Counted from the first letter of the stretch, positions 45,131 through 53,296 are shown. The stretch: 64,000 nt of DNA from Hyphomicrobiales bacterium (GCA_016125495.1 WGLQ01000025.1:1-64000); one strand, 5' to 3'. The notes: a model not told the origin generated them from the sequence alone. Numbers and translations are program-made.

Positions 45131-45253
45131 TCAAACGGTCCAGAGAGCGGTGGCATTCGCCACCGTCGCCGAAACCGCGACTGCCAACAGAGCCCCCGCA
45201 ATGACGAGTGCCAGATCGCCGATGACCGCTCGATTGCGCCTGAGTGTCCTCAT
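45131..45253 (-). CDS. Small membrane protein (40 aa)
   Basis: Reads MRTLRRNRAVIGDLAL... with a basic start and one transmembrane helix (about 11-33). A GGGGGTAG purine tract is 4-5 nt upstream of the ATG at 45253. Composition (positive-inside then hydrophobic) fits a bitopic peptide. No family recognised. Confidence 0.5.
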   Translation of the reverse strand: MRTLRRNRAVIGDLALVIAGALLAVAVSATVANATALWTV

Positions 45254-45522
45254 GGCTACCCCCGCTCGAGCTGTCCGACCACGAGGAAGTTGGTGGTGCC
45301 GGAGGTCGAACCAGCATGCTGGCAGTGCCCTCGTTGCGACAAACTTCCCCGAGTGAACAAGGTAATCCGATTCGCCGACGGTGGATTGTATCGCCCGTCC
45401 ACAGCTATCCAACCGCCTTCGTCGACATTCGGGAACTGTGCCCATCACGGATTTGAATCGACGATCCGGTCGCGGCATCATGCGCCATCGCTAGAGGGCA
45501 ACGACCAACCGGGGGCGTGGAC

Positions 45523-46587
45523 ATGTCGAGGCGGGCAAGCAGACCGAAAAGACACGATTGCGACCGTGGCGTCGTTGGCACGGTCCGCCTCGTTGGCATC
45601 GCCCCGCTGCTGCTCTGCGTGCTTGCCTTGGCAGCATCGCCCACGCACGGCGGCGAGGCAGCGCCCACCTCTCCAGAGGCGCAAAGCGCCATCGTTCCAG
45701 GCTCCGGCGCGAGCTTCAGGGACTGCCCGCAATGCCCGGAAATGGTGGTGATCCCCGCCGGAACGTTCATGATGGGCGCGGGACCGCACGAGACCACGGC
45801 GATCCTCGGCGAATTCCCCTACGTCAAACGCCAGTGGATCGCATCCGAGACGGTCCGCCATCCGGTTACCATCGCGCGACCCCTCGCGGTCGGGAAGTTC
45901 GAGGTCACCCGCGGCCAGTTCGCGCACTTCGCCGACGAGACCGGCCATCGCGTCGAGGACAGCTGCTTCACGCACAGCGACACACCGGCGGCCTGGGGCC
46001 GGACGGAGGGCCGTTCCTTCCGCAACACCGGATACCCGCAGACCGACGACGACCCCGCCACCTGCGTCAGCTGGGGCGATGCCAAGGCCTATACCCTATG
46101 GCTGAAGAAGCTGACCGGCCACGATTACCGTCTCCTCTCGGAAGCCGAGTGGGAATATGCCGCCCGCGCCGACTCCGCGACGCGCTTTGGTTTCGGCGAC
46201 GACGCGGGCGACCTTTGCCGCAACGGCAACGGCGCCGACCGGACGGGCGGCGAGAATGGCGCGCGCTGGCGCGATCCCGTTCCCTGCACCGACGGGCACT
46301 GGTTCACCGCCCCGGTCGGGAGCTTTTCTCCCAACGCCTGGGGCCTCCACGACATGCATGGCAACGTCTGGGAATGGGTAGAAGACAGCTGGCACCGCTC
46401 CTACGACGGCGCACCCGCCGATGGCGCAGCCTGGACCACCGGTGGCCACGCGCCGGCTCGCGTCGTGCGTGGTGGCTCCTGGAAGAGCCGCCCATGGAAC
46501 ATGCGCTCGGCCTATCGTACCGGCCTCGGGCCGCAGGAGCGAAATGGCACTGGCGGCTTTCGTGTCGCGCGCCCGATCACGCCCTAG
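45523..46587 (+). CDS. Exported SUMF1-fold (formylglycine-generating-enzyme-like) protein lacking the active-site Cys pair
   Basis: A 354-residue protein with a signal sequence (about 22-44) and an FGE-sulfatase domain: MVVIPAGTFMMGAG, YEVTRGQF-like KFEVTRGQFAHFADETGH, CVSWGDAKAYTLWLKKLTG, YRLLSEAEWEYAARA, NAWGLHDMHGNVWEWVED and VVRGGSW...GTGGFRVAR. The two cysteines that FGE uses for catalysis are absent in the segment GSWKSRPWNMRSAYRTG. It is therefore probably a binding or other-function member. GGGGG is about 7 nt upstream of ATG 45523; GTG 45517 is also possible. Confidence 0.87.
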   Translation: MSRRASRPKRHDCDRGVVGTVRLVGIAPLLLCVLALAASPTHGGEAAPTSPEAQSAIVPGSGASFRDCPQCPEMVVIPAGTFMMGAGPHETTAILGEFPYVKRQWIASETVRHPVTIARPLAVGKFEVTRGQFAHFADETGHRVEDSCFTHSDTPAAWGRTEGRSFRNTGYPQTDDDPATCVSWGDAKAYTLWLKKLTGHDYRLLSEAEWEYAARADSATRFGFGDDAGDLCRNGNGADRTGGENGARWRDPVPCTDGHWFTAPVGSFSPNAWGLHDMHGNVWEWVEDSWHRSYDGAPADGAAWTTGGHAPARVVRGGSWKSRPWNMRSAYRTGLGPQERNGTGGFRVARPITP

Positions 46588-46638
46588 TTCACGGCGCCGG
46601 CAGGAGCCCATGCGCCGGCTGCGACCGCGCGCGCCGTC

Positions 46639-47823
46639 CTATCGCATCAACTCGCGCATCGCCCCGTCGAGCCCCTCGAGCGTCAGGGGAAACATGCGCT
46701 CGTCGGTGAGCTGGCGGATCATCCGGATCGATTGCGTCCAGTCCCACTGGTCGCGCCCGACGGGATTGAGCCAGACGAGGCGCGGAAACGTCGCCGCGAG
46801 CCGCTGCATCCAGACCGCCCCCGCCTCGCGGTTCATGTATTCCACCGCCCCCCCTGGCTGGATGATTTCGTGGGGGCTCATCGAGGCATCCCCGACCAGG
46901 ATCACCTTGTAGTCGGCGGGGTAGGTCCTCAGCACGTCGAACGTCGGCACGCGTTCCGACCAGCGGCGCGCATTGCTGCGCCAGACGAAATCGTAGAGAC
47001 AATTGTGGAAGTAGTAGTATTCGAGGTGCTTGAATTCGGTCCGGGCGGCGGAGAACAATTCCTCGACCCCCTTGACGTGCCAGTCCATCGAGCCGCCGAT
47101 GTCGAAGAACATCAGGACCTTGACCGTGTTGTGCCGCTCCGGGCGCATCTGGATGTCGAGATAGCCCTTGGAGGCGGTGCCACGGATCGTGCCGTCGAGG
47201 TCGAGTTCCTCGGCGGCCCCCTCGCGCGCGAACCGCCGCAAGCGGCGCAGCGCGATCTTGATGTTGCGCGTGCCGATCTCGACCGTGTCGTCGAGGTCGC
47301 GGAACTCGCGCTTGTCCCAGACCTTGATCGCGCGGAAGTTGCGGTTACCCTTCTGGCCGATGCGGATTCCGGCCGGGTTGTAGCCATCGGCCCCGAACGG
47401 GCTGGTGCCACCGGTGCCGATCCACTTCGAGCCGCCCTGGTGACGCCCCTTCTGCTCGGCGAGGCGCTTCTTCAGCTCCTCCATGATCTTGTCCCAGCCG
47501 CCGAGTGCCTCGATCCGCGCCTTCTCTTCTTCGCTGAGGAAACGCTCGGCGAGCGAACGCAGCCACTCCTCGGGGATCTCGCTGGTGCCTGTCTCGATCG
47601 CATCGGAGAGCGCTTCGAGGCCCTTGAAGGCATGCCCGAACACCCGGTCGAACTTGTCGAGGTGGCGCTCGTCCTTCACCAGGGCGGCGCGCGAGAGATA
47701 GTAGAAATCCTCGACGCGCTTTTCGGCGAGGTCGGCCCGCATGGCTTCCAGCAGCGTCAGGTACTCGCGCAGCGAGACCGGCACGCCAGCCGCTTTCAGC
47801 TCGAAAAAGAAGCTCGTGAACAT
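46639..47823 (-). CDS. CoxE-like VWA domain protein
   Basis: A 394-residue protein of the CoxE/YehP group: helical N-terminal half (FFFELKAAGVPVSLREYLTLLEAM is diagnostic), then a von Willebrand A domain with a MIDAS motif VLMFFDIGGSMDW (D-X-G-X-S) and later LVGDASMSPHEI. Such proteins partner with MoxR AAA+ ATPases to insert or mature metal cofactors. No MoxR gene is visible within the window. ATG at 47823. Confidence 0.9.
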   Translation of the reverse strand: MFTSFFFELKAAGVPVSLREYLTLLEAMRADLAEKRVEDFYYLSRAALVKDERHLDKFDRVFGHAFKGLEALSDAIETGTSEIPEEWLRSLAERFLSEEEKARIEALGGWDKIMEELKKRLAEQKGRHQGGSKWIGTGGTSPFGADGYNPAGIRIGQKGNRNFRAIKVWDKREFRDLDDTVEIGTRNIKIALRRLRRFAREGAAEELDLDGTIRGTASKGYLDIQMRPERHNTVKVLMFFDIGGSMDWHVKGVEELFSAARTEFKHLEYYYFHNCLYDFVWRSNARRWSERVPTFDVLRTYPADYKVILVGDASMSPHEIIQPGGAVEYMNREAGAVWMQRLAATFPRLVWLNPVGRDQWDWTQSIRMIRQLTDERMFPLTLEGLDGAMRELMR

Positions 47824-47888
47824 GGCCCGGACAATAGCGCCGCGCACCGCCGCCGCAAGCCCGCGACGGCCACGGGATGCTCACGATC

Positions 47889-48353
47889 TCAGCGGCGGCC
47901 GGGCGCGAGCTTGCGGCTCGCCTCGATCGCGGCGGCGAGCCCCTTGGGATCGTCCGTGCCGAGCCGGCGCTTGCGCCCCTTGAGGTCGGTGATCTCGACG
48001 GCATCGAGGCCGCTCGCATTGAAGAGCCAGCCGTGCGGCGTGATCCGGATACCCCAGCCCCACCACCACTGGTTGCGCACAGGCGCTACCGACGCGATGT
48101 CCGCCAGAGGCATGCGCCAGCGCGGCCAACCGATGCCGAAGAACCAGGCGACCTCCTTGCGGTCGACCACGACCGTGAACCGGTGAAAGAGCGCCAGCAG
48201 GGCCGCACCGACGCCCATTGCAAAGAGGATCGCGCCGACGAGGATCGGCTCGATCGCACCGGCGGTTCCCATGACCATGGAACCGGCAGCGACCAATACC
48301 ACCACCGCCGCCACGAGGATCAGCCATTGATGCTGCTTGAATTCCTTGCGCAA
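47889..48353 (-). CDS. Two-helix membrane protein with PH-like domain
   Basis: A 154-residue protein starting at TTG 48353 (GGAGAACGAGCC upstream). Two transmembrane helices (about 9-31 and 35-57) precede a PH-like domain (FTVVVDRKEVAWFFGIGWPRWRMPLADIASV...VEITDLKGRKRRLGTDDPKGL). Resembles DUF3093/bPH-type proteins of unknown role. It sits 65 bp upstream of the CoxE-like gene and is likely co-transcribed. Confidence 0.8.
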   Translation of the reverse strand: MRKEFKQHQWLILVAAVVVLVAAGSMVMGTAGAIEPILVGAILFAMGVGAALLALFHRFTVVVDRKEVAWFFGIGWPRWRMPLADIASVAPVRNQWWWGWGIRITPHGWLFNASGLDAVEITDLKGRKRRLGTDDPKGLAAAIEASRKLAPGRR

Positions 48354-48602
48354 GGCTCGTTCTCCGTCGTTTGCCCGGGGCAGTCCCGGCGGCCGCCGGC
48401 GTCATGGCTGGCACATCGGGTGGCTGGAGAACCGCGGCAAGGGAGCAACCACGGTTCCGTCCGCCGACGGCGGAACCATCGCATACCAGGGTGAAGAAGC
48501 GGTTCAGAGAACGGGCGCGAGCCATCCTTGCGGCGCGGCCGGCCTTCCCGCGACCGCCTCCTGCTGCTAATTGGCGCTCTCGCCAGTCGCAAGGAGCCCG
48601 CC

Positions 48603-49844
48603 ATGCCGACGCTCGATACCGCTTTCGTCCGCCGCCAGTTCCCGGCCTTCTCCGAACCCTCGCTCGCGGGCTGGGCGTTCTTCGAGAACGCCGGCGGTTC
48701 ATATGCCTGCGGACCGGTCGTCGAGCGACTCCACCGCTTCTATCGCGAGACCAAGGTGCAACCCTACGCGCCCTATCCGGTGGGCGAGGCGGCGGGCGCG
48801 GCGATGGACGAATCCTACGCGCGTCTCGCACCCTACCTCGGCGTGACACCAGACGAGGTCAACTTCGGCCCCTCGACCAGCCAGAACACCTATGTGCTCG
48901 CGCACGCCTTTCGCGCCGGCATGCAGCCGGGCGACGAGATCGTCGTCACCAACCAGGATCACGAGGCCAATACAGGTGCCTGGCGGCGGCTGGCCGAGAC
49001 GGGCATCGTCGTTCGGGAATGGCGGGTCGATCCTGCGACCGGCCAGCTCGATCCGGCGGACCTGGCCGGCCTCCTCGGCGAGCGGACGCGGCTCGTCGCC
49101 TTCCCCCACTGCTCCAACATCGTCGCGCACGTCAATCCGGTCGCCAAGATCTGCGCGATGGCGCGCGCGGCGGGCGCCAGAACCGTCGTCGACGGCGTCT
49201 CCTACGCGCCGCACGGCTTTCCCGACGTAGCCGCCCTCGGCGCGGACATTTATCTCTTCTCGCTCTACAAGACCTACGGTCCGCACCAGGGCCTGATGGT
49301 CGTGCGGAGCGAAACGCGGCAAGCTCTCGCCAATCAGAGCCACTACTTCAACGCGGACGAGGCGCGAAAGAAGCTCGTTCCGGCGGGCCCCGATCACGCC
49401 CAGGTTGCAGCGGCCGCGGGTATCGCGGACTACTTCGATACGCTCCACGCCCATCACTTTCCGGGATCGCACGCCGCCCCGGGCGAACGCGGTCGCGCGC
49501 TCCACGACCTGATGCGCGCCCATGAGCAGGCCCTGCTCGCGCCGCTCCTCGACTATCTCTCGGCGCGAAACGACGTGCGCGTGCTGGGTCCGACCCGCGC
49601 CAGCGAACGCGCCCCGACCGTCGCCGTAGAGATACCCGGCGATCCCGAGGAGACGGCCCGCGCGCTCGCCGGCCACAAGGTGATGTGCTGGGCCGGAGAT
49701 TTCTACGCGCGACGCCTCGTCGAGGCGATGGGCGTTGCCCCGGAGCCGGGCGTTCTGCGGCTTTCGTTCGTGCACTACACCGAACGTGCCGAGGTCGAAC
49801 GCCTCATCGCCGCCCTCGACCGCGTCCTCTCGACCAAGACCTGA
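48603..49844 (+). CDS. VC1184-type cysteine-desulfurase-like PLP enzyme without the catalytic Cys
   Basis: A 413-residue fold-type I PLP enzyme of the aminotransferase V class, VC1184 subgroup. Pyridoxal site: H120 (stacking, in TNQDHEANTG), D197 (VVDGVSYAPHG) and Schiff-base K223 (LFSLYKTYGPHQG). In SufS/CsdA the persulfide cysteine lies in a G-x-H-C-A loop; the corresponding segment here is AGDFYARR, with Tyr. The reaction is therefore unknown, perhaps lyase or aminotransferase. AAGGAG precedes the ATG. It is 66 bp upstream of a MoaD-like gene. Confidence 0.88.
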   Translation: MPTLDTAFVRRQFPAFSEPSLAGWAFFENAGGSYACGPVVERLHRFYRETKVQPYAPYPVGEAAGAAMDESYARLAPYLGVTPDEVNFGPSTSQNTYVLAHAFRAGMQPGDEIVVTNQDHEANTGAWRRLAETGIVVREWRVDPATGQLDPADLAGLLGERTRLVAFPHCSNIVAHVNPVAKICAMARAAGARTVVDGVSYAPHGFPDVAALGADIYLFSLYKTYGPHQGLMVVRSETRQALANQSHYFNADEARKKLVPAGPDHAQVAAAAGIADYFDTLHAHHFPGSHAAPGERGRALHDLMRAHEQALLAPLLDYLSARNDVRVLGPTRASERAPTVAVEIPGDPEETARALAGHKVMCWAGDFYARRLVEAMGVAPEPGVLRLSFVHYTERAEVERLIAALDRVLSTKT

Positions 49845-49910
49845 ACGGGCGACGCCTATCGGCCGTTGCTGGGCCGTGCTATTGGAGGTCCTCGAGCCTG
49901 CAGGTGCCCC

Positions 49911-50180
49911 ATGCCGACGGTGACATTCACCCGCAACCTGCAGCGCCACGTCGACTGCCCGTCGATGTCGGTGCCAGGCACAAGCGTGCGCGAGGCGCTC
50001 GAGAACGTCTTTGCCGCCAACGCGAGAATTCGCTCCTACGTGCTGGACGATCAGGGCGCGCTGCGTCGTCACATGACGATCTACATCGACGGGGTCCTGA
50101 TCCGCGACCGCGCCGGACTCGGTGATCCCGTCGAGGACGCCAGTTCGATCTTCGTCATGCAGGCACTCTCCGGCGGCTGA
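49911..50180 (+). CDS. MoaD/ThiS-like protein with C-terminal diglycine
   Basis: An 89-residue ubiquitin-like beta-grasp protein: VTFTRNLQRHVDCPSMSV, HMTIYIDGVLIRDRAGLGDPV, SSIFVMQALSGG. The terminal Gly-Gly is the site where MoaD/ThiS carriers are adenylated and thiocarboxylated. It has no moaE or thiG partner here; neighbours are the PLP enzyme upstream and a beta-propeller 12 nt downstream. It is therefore a likely sulfur carrier for an uncharacterised pathway. Confidence 0.88.
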   Translation: MPTVTFTRNLQRHVDCPSMSVPGTSVREALENVFAANARIRSYVLDDQGALRRHMTIYIDGVLIRDRAGLGDPVEDASSIFVMQALSGG

Positions 50181-50192
50181 TTGGAGGAAAAC

Positions 50193-51299
50193 ATGTCGGA
50201 CGGACTTCTGGTCTCGACCCGCAAGGGCCTCTTTACCATCGCACGCGCGGCGCCCGGCGACTGGCGGATCGCCGAGGCCGAGTTCCTCGGCGACAACGTC
50301 TCGCTCGCCTTTTGCGACCGTCGCAGCGGCTATCGTCACGCGGCGCTCGATCACGGACATTTCGGAGTGAAAATGCACCGCTCCACGGCTCCCGGGAAAT
50401 GGGAAGAAATGTCGACACCCGCCTATCCCCCAAAACCGGAGGGTTACGAGGAACTCGACATGTGGGGGCGGCCTCTGCCCTGGTCGACGGTCCGCGTCTG
50501 GGCTCTCGAGGAGGGTGGGACCGATCGGCCGGGCGTGCTCTGGTGCGGCACCATCCCGGGCGGCCTCTTTCGCTCGCGGAACGACGGCGAGAGCTGGGAG
50601 ATGATCCGCCGGCTCTGGGACCATCCAAAGCGCACGAAATGGATGGGTGGCGGGGCGGACCTCCCAGGCCTCCATTCGATCGTCGTCGACCCCCGCGACA
50701 GCTCGAGCCTCACCGTCGCGGTCTCGACCGGCGGTCTCTGGCACAGCCCCGACGATGGCACCACCTGGACGCAGCGCGGCGCCGGCATGCGCGCCGACCA
50801 CGTCCCACCCGAACTGACCCACGATCCGATCGCCCAGGACGTCCACAGCCTCGTCCAGTGCCCCGCCGCGCCGCACCGCATGTGGGTGCAGCACCACAAC
50901 GGGATCTTCGTCTCCTCGGACGAGGGCTGCAACTTCACGGAGATCACCGGCGTCGAGCCCTCGACCTTCGGCTTTCCCGTCGTCGTCCACCCCCGCGATC
51001 CCGACACGGCCTGGTTCGTACCCGAGATCAAGGATGAAAAACGCATTCCCGTCGGCGGTCGCCTCGTCGTATCGCGCACCCGCGACGGTGGGCGCTCCTT
51101 CGAGGTTCTGACGCGCGGTCTGCCGCAAGCGCATGCCTACGACGTGGTCTACCGCCATGCCCTCGCGCTCGACGACGAGGGTGAGCGCCTCGCCATGGGC
51201 TCGACCACCGGCGGCCTCTGGGTCAGTGAGAACGGCGGCGAGGAGTGGACCATGGTGAGCCACACACTGCCGCCGGTCTACGCCGTCCGTTTCATGTGA
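50193..51299 (+). CDS. BNR/sialidase-like beta-propeller protein
   Basis: A 368-residue protein without signal peptide containing Asp-box (S-X-D-X-G-X-X-W) repeats: SRNDGESWEM, SPDDGTTWTQ, SSDEGCNFTE, TRDGGRSFEV and SENGGEEWTM, each closing a propeller blade. It opens SDGLLVSTRKGLFTIAR, typical of the WD40/YVTN/BNR group often encoded next to MoaD-like genes. The arginine triad of true sialidases is not evident, so enzymatic activity is unknown. GGAGG is 5 nt before ATG 50193. Confidence 0.88.
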   Translation: MSDGLLVSTRKGLFTIARAAPGDWRIAEAEFLGDNVSLAFCDRRSGYRHAALDHGHFGVKMHRSTAPGKWEEMSTPAYPPKPEGYEELDMWGRPLPWSTVRVWALEEGGTDRPGVLWCGTIPGGLFRSRNDGESWEMIRRLWDHPKRTKWMGGGADLPGLHSIVVDPRDSSSLTVAVSTGGLWHSPDDGTTWTQRGAGMRADHVPPELTHDPIAQDVHSLVQCPAAPHRMWVQHHNGIFVSSDEGCNFTEITGVEPSTFGFPVVVHPRDPDTAWFVPEIKDEKRIPVGGRLVVSRTRDGGRSFEVLTRGLPQAHAYDVVYRHALALDDEGERLAMGSTTGGLWVSENGGEEWTMVSHTLPPVYAVRFM

Positions 51300-51364
51300 T
51301 CGGGGCACCATCGATGCCGGGCGGCGGCATGGCGGCCCAATGGCGGCCACCCGGCGCGCCGCTG

Positions 51365-52084
51365 CTATTTCGTCTCCTTGACGATGATGCCCGGTAGGGA
51401 AAGGTTGCCCGAGGCGACCTTGTAGGTACCGGTGACGCAGAGCAGGGGCGCTTTCACCTCCCCGTTGACCTGCAGCTTGGCGGCGACCGCGTCGAAGCTC
51501 ACATTTTCCGCCCCCATGACCGGCACCGTGATCCGCACGACGGCCCCCTTGATGATCGGGCTCATGCCGGGGCTGTCGAGCGCGATCGGCAAACCCGGCG
51601 CGGTCGCGGGCAACACATCCTGGCCCGGCGAAACATCCCGCACCTTGAGCCCGCCCGCGCAGGCTGCATCGCCTTCGAGCACGACCCAATGCGAATGCCA
51701 GCCCGCCCCGTCGTTGGCCGGATCCCCATCGCCGTTCTCGTCGAAGAGGGGCGTATCGTCGAAATCGGGATGCGCGGTGACGGCGAGCGCGAGGATTCCC
51801 GAGCCGGGCGCGAATCCGACGGCGGAGGGATCGAGCTTGGTCGGCCAGACATAGGCGTCGACCGAGGCGCCTGCGAGTTGGCCGGTGGCTGCGGGCTTCT
51901 GCGCTCCTGCCATTCCGCTCACCTCCATCATGAAGGTGGCGAGGCGCCCGTCAGTGGTCGCCACGGCACGCACGATGTCGAACGCGGCTGGTGCGCCGGT
52001 GGACGGCGCGGCGGTGATCTCGTGGGCGGTGGCTGACTGGCCGGTCAAAGCGAGCGCGATTGCGATCGGGATCGTGCGAAGCAT
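51365..52084 (-). CDS. Exported hypothetical protein divergent from a MarR regulator
   Basis: A 239-residue secreted protein with signal peptide (about 1-20, ending SATAHE) and a beta-rich mature part. Acidic loops (FDENGDGDPANDGAGWHSHW) suggest calcium or metal binding, and two cysteines (DAACAGG, LLCVTG) may pair. No family recognised. Its promoter region shares the TAGCG-N3-CGCTA operator pair with the MarR gene, so it is the probable regulatory target. Confidence 0.78.
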   Translation of the reverse strand: MLRTIPIAIALALTGQSATAHEITAAPSTGAPAAFDIVRAVATTDGRLATFMMEVSGMAGAQKPAATGQLAGASVDAYVWPTKLDPSAVGFAPGSGILALAVTAHPDFDDTPLFDENGDGDPANDGAGWHSHWVVLEGDAACAGGLKVRDVSPGQDVLPATAPGLPIALDSPGMSPIIKGAVVRITVPVMGAENVSFDAVAAKLQVNGEVKAPLLCVTGTYKVASGNLSLPGIIVKETK

Positions 52085-52112
52085 GGAGAACTCCTGGGCG
52101 TTGAATTATTGA

Positions 52113-52125
52113 TAGCGACACGCTA
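52113..52125. promoter_or_regulatory. Operator 1, TAGCG-ACA-CGCTA
   Basis: Perfect 5-bp inverted repeat with a 3-nt spacer, 29 nt upstream of the exported-protein ATG (minus strand). It has the same architecture as the site at 52161-52173. Probably bound by the MarR protein encoded at 52178. Confidence 0.6.
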
Positions 52126-52160
52126 CAATTGGCACGGGCGCCGATGGCGGTCAATACAAA

Positions 52161-52173
52161 TAGCGAGTCGCTA
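52161..52173. promoter_or_regulatory. Operator 2, TAGCG-AGT-CGCTA
   Basis: Second copy of the inverted repeat, 5 nt before the MarR start codon and 48 bp from operator 1 centre to centre. Its position next to the start predicts autorepression. A possible promoter for the regulator, TTGGCA (52129-52134) with AATACA about 18 nt further, lies between the two operators. Confidence 0.6.
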
Positions 52174-52177
52174 CCAC

Positions 52178-52753
52178 ATGCCTTTTGAACACGCCTTCCA
52201 AGCCGCCACTCTGATCAATCGCCTGGACCGCCTCTCGCGGAGCAACGAGGCCAAGGGCGGCCTCAACCCTGCGCAGTGGGAGGCGTTGCGCTACGTGGCG
52301 CAGGCCAATCGCTTTTCACGCACGCCCGCCGCCCTCGCCGAATACCTCGGGGCCACGCGCGGCACGATCTCGCAAACCCTGATCGCTCTCGAGCAGAAGG
52401 GACACGTCACCCGTCAGCCGAGTACGCGGGACAAGCGCTCGATCACCCTCGCCCTGACGCCGGCGGGCTCCGAAACCCTCGCGCGCGACCCGTTGCTGGA
52501 TCTGGCCCACGATCTGGCCGAAGCACTGCCCGGTAAGCTCGAGGATCTGGTCGAGGCCCTGCGCGCGACCCTGTCGACCCTGATCCGCCGTAACGGCGGA
52601 CGGGCGTTCGGGGCCTGCTTCACGTGCCGCCATTTTCGCCCCGGAAAGACGCTTGGTGCCACCCCACACCACTGCATGCTCCTCGACGAACCGCTGAGCG
52701 ATACGGATTCGCGAGCCATCTGCGTCGAGCAGGAGCCAACGGCCGCAGATTGA
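52178..52753 (+). CDS. MarR-family regulator with C-terminal four-cysteine motif
   Basis: A 191-residue winged-helix protein. The HTH region is LNPAQWEALRYVAQ...TPAALAEYLGATRGTISQTLIALEQKGHVTR (about 29-79) and the wing is STRDKRSITLALTPAG. Beyond the dimer helices an added tail carries C147-X2-C150-X15-C166 (preceded by His164-His165)-X15-C182, a likely metal or Fe-S site and thus a redox or NO sensor. ATG 52178 lies 5 nt after operator 2; an upstream in-frame start would cross the operators and is rejected. The ribosome-binding site is poor. Confidence 0.87.
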   Translation: MPFEHAFQAATLINRLDRLSRSNEAKGGLNPAQWEALRYVAQANRFSRTPAALAEYLGATRGTISQTLIALEQKGHVTRQPSTRDKRSITLALTPAGSETLARDPLLDLAHDLAEALPGKLEDLVEALRATLSTLIRRNGGRAFGACFTCRHFRPGKTLGATPHHCMLLDEPLSDTDSRAICVEQEPTAAD

Positions 52754-52763
52754 CGAAGATCAA
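52750..52763 (+). promoter_or_regulatory. FNR/FixK-like box upstream of the truncated haemoglobin
   Basis: TTGACGAAGATCAA (TTGAC-N4-ATCAA) overlaps the stop codon of the MarR gene and is centred about 75 nt before the globin ATG. It shares the GAAG core of the box at 33794-33807. Confidence 0.55.
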
Positions 52764-52831
52764 GGATGGAGGATCGGAAGTGCCGCACGAGCGAGGCACC
52801 GGGGATCTCCCAGCGAGCCGAGGAGCAAGCC

Positions 52832-53296
52832 ATGTCGACCGACAGCACGAATCACCCGGACCGCGATCGCGACGGGCCGCGTCTGACGGCCCCCGGCCAC
52901 GGCGCCAGCGTCACCGAGGCGATGATCCGCGACCTCGTCCACCTATTCTATGCGCGCGTCCGCCAGGATGAAGCACTCGGCCCCGTGTTCGACGCCGCGA
53001 TCGACGATTGGAACGCCCATCTCGAAAAGCTCTGCGCGTTCTGGTCGTCGGTGACGCTCGCCACCGGTCGCTACAGGGGCTCGCCGATGCGGGCGCACGC
53101 TGGCAATCCGGCGATCACCGCCGCCCACTTCGATCGCTGGTTGGAATTGTTCCGCCGGACCGCGCGCGAAACGTGCCCGCCGGAGGCCGCGGCCCTCTTC
53201 ATCGACCGCGCCGAGCGGATCGCCCAATCGCTGGAACTCGGCGTTGCGATCCAGCGCGGCCAGCTTCTGGGCGCGGGCGAGCGCTTGCGCGCCTAA
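52832..53296 (+). CDS. Group III truncated haemoglobin
   Basis: A 154-residue 2-on-2 globin: IRDLVHLFYARVRQDEALGPVFDAAI, DWNAHLEKLCAFWSSVTLATGRYRGSPMRAH (the last His being the probable proximal F8 ligand) and HFDRWLELFRRTA are hallmarks of group III. It probably binds O2 or NO in the cytoplasm under low oxygen, which agrees with the FNR-like box upstream. GAGGAG lies 6 nt before ATG 52832. It follows the MarR gene by about 80 bp. Confidence 0.9.
   Translation: MSTDSTNHPDRDRDGPRLTAPGHGASVTEAMIRDLVHLFYARVRQDEALGPVFDAAIDDWNAHLEKLCAFWSSVTLATGRYRGSPMRAHAGNPAITAAHFDRWLELFRRTARETCPPEAAALFIDRAERIAQSLELGVAIQRGQLLGAGERLRA

Noticed and set aside
45430-45480. Possible tRNA T-arm (GATTCAAATCC on the minus strand)
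   Set aside because: The flanking bases do not form a five-pair T-stem and no anticodon or acceptor stem can be drawn.
48699-51689. 996-codon minus-strand frame across the PLP/MoaD-like/propeller cassette
   Set aside because: The plus strand carries three coherent genes with ribosome-binding sites and conserved motifs; the minus frame has none.
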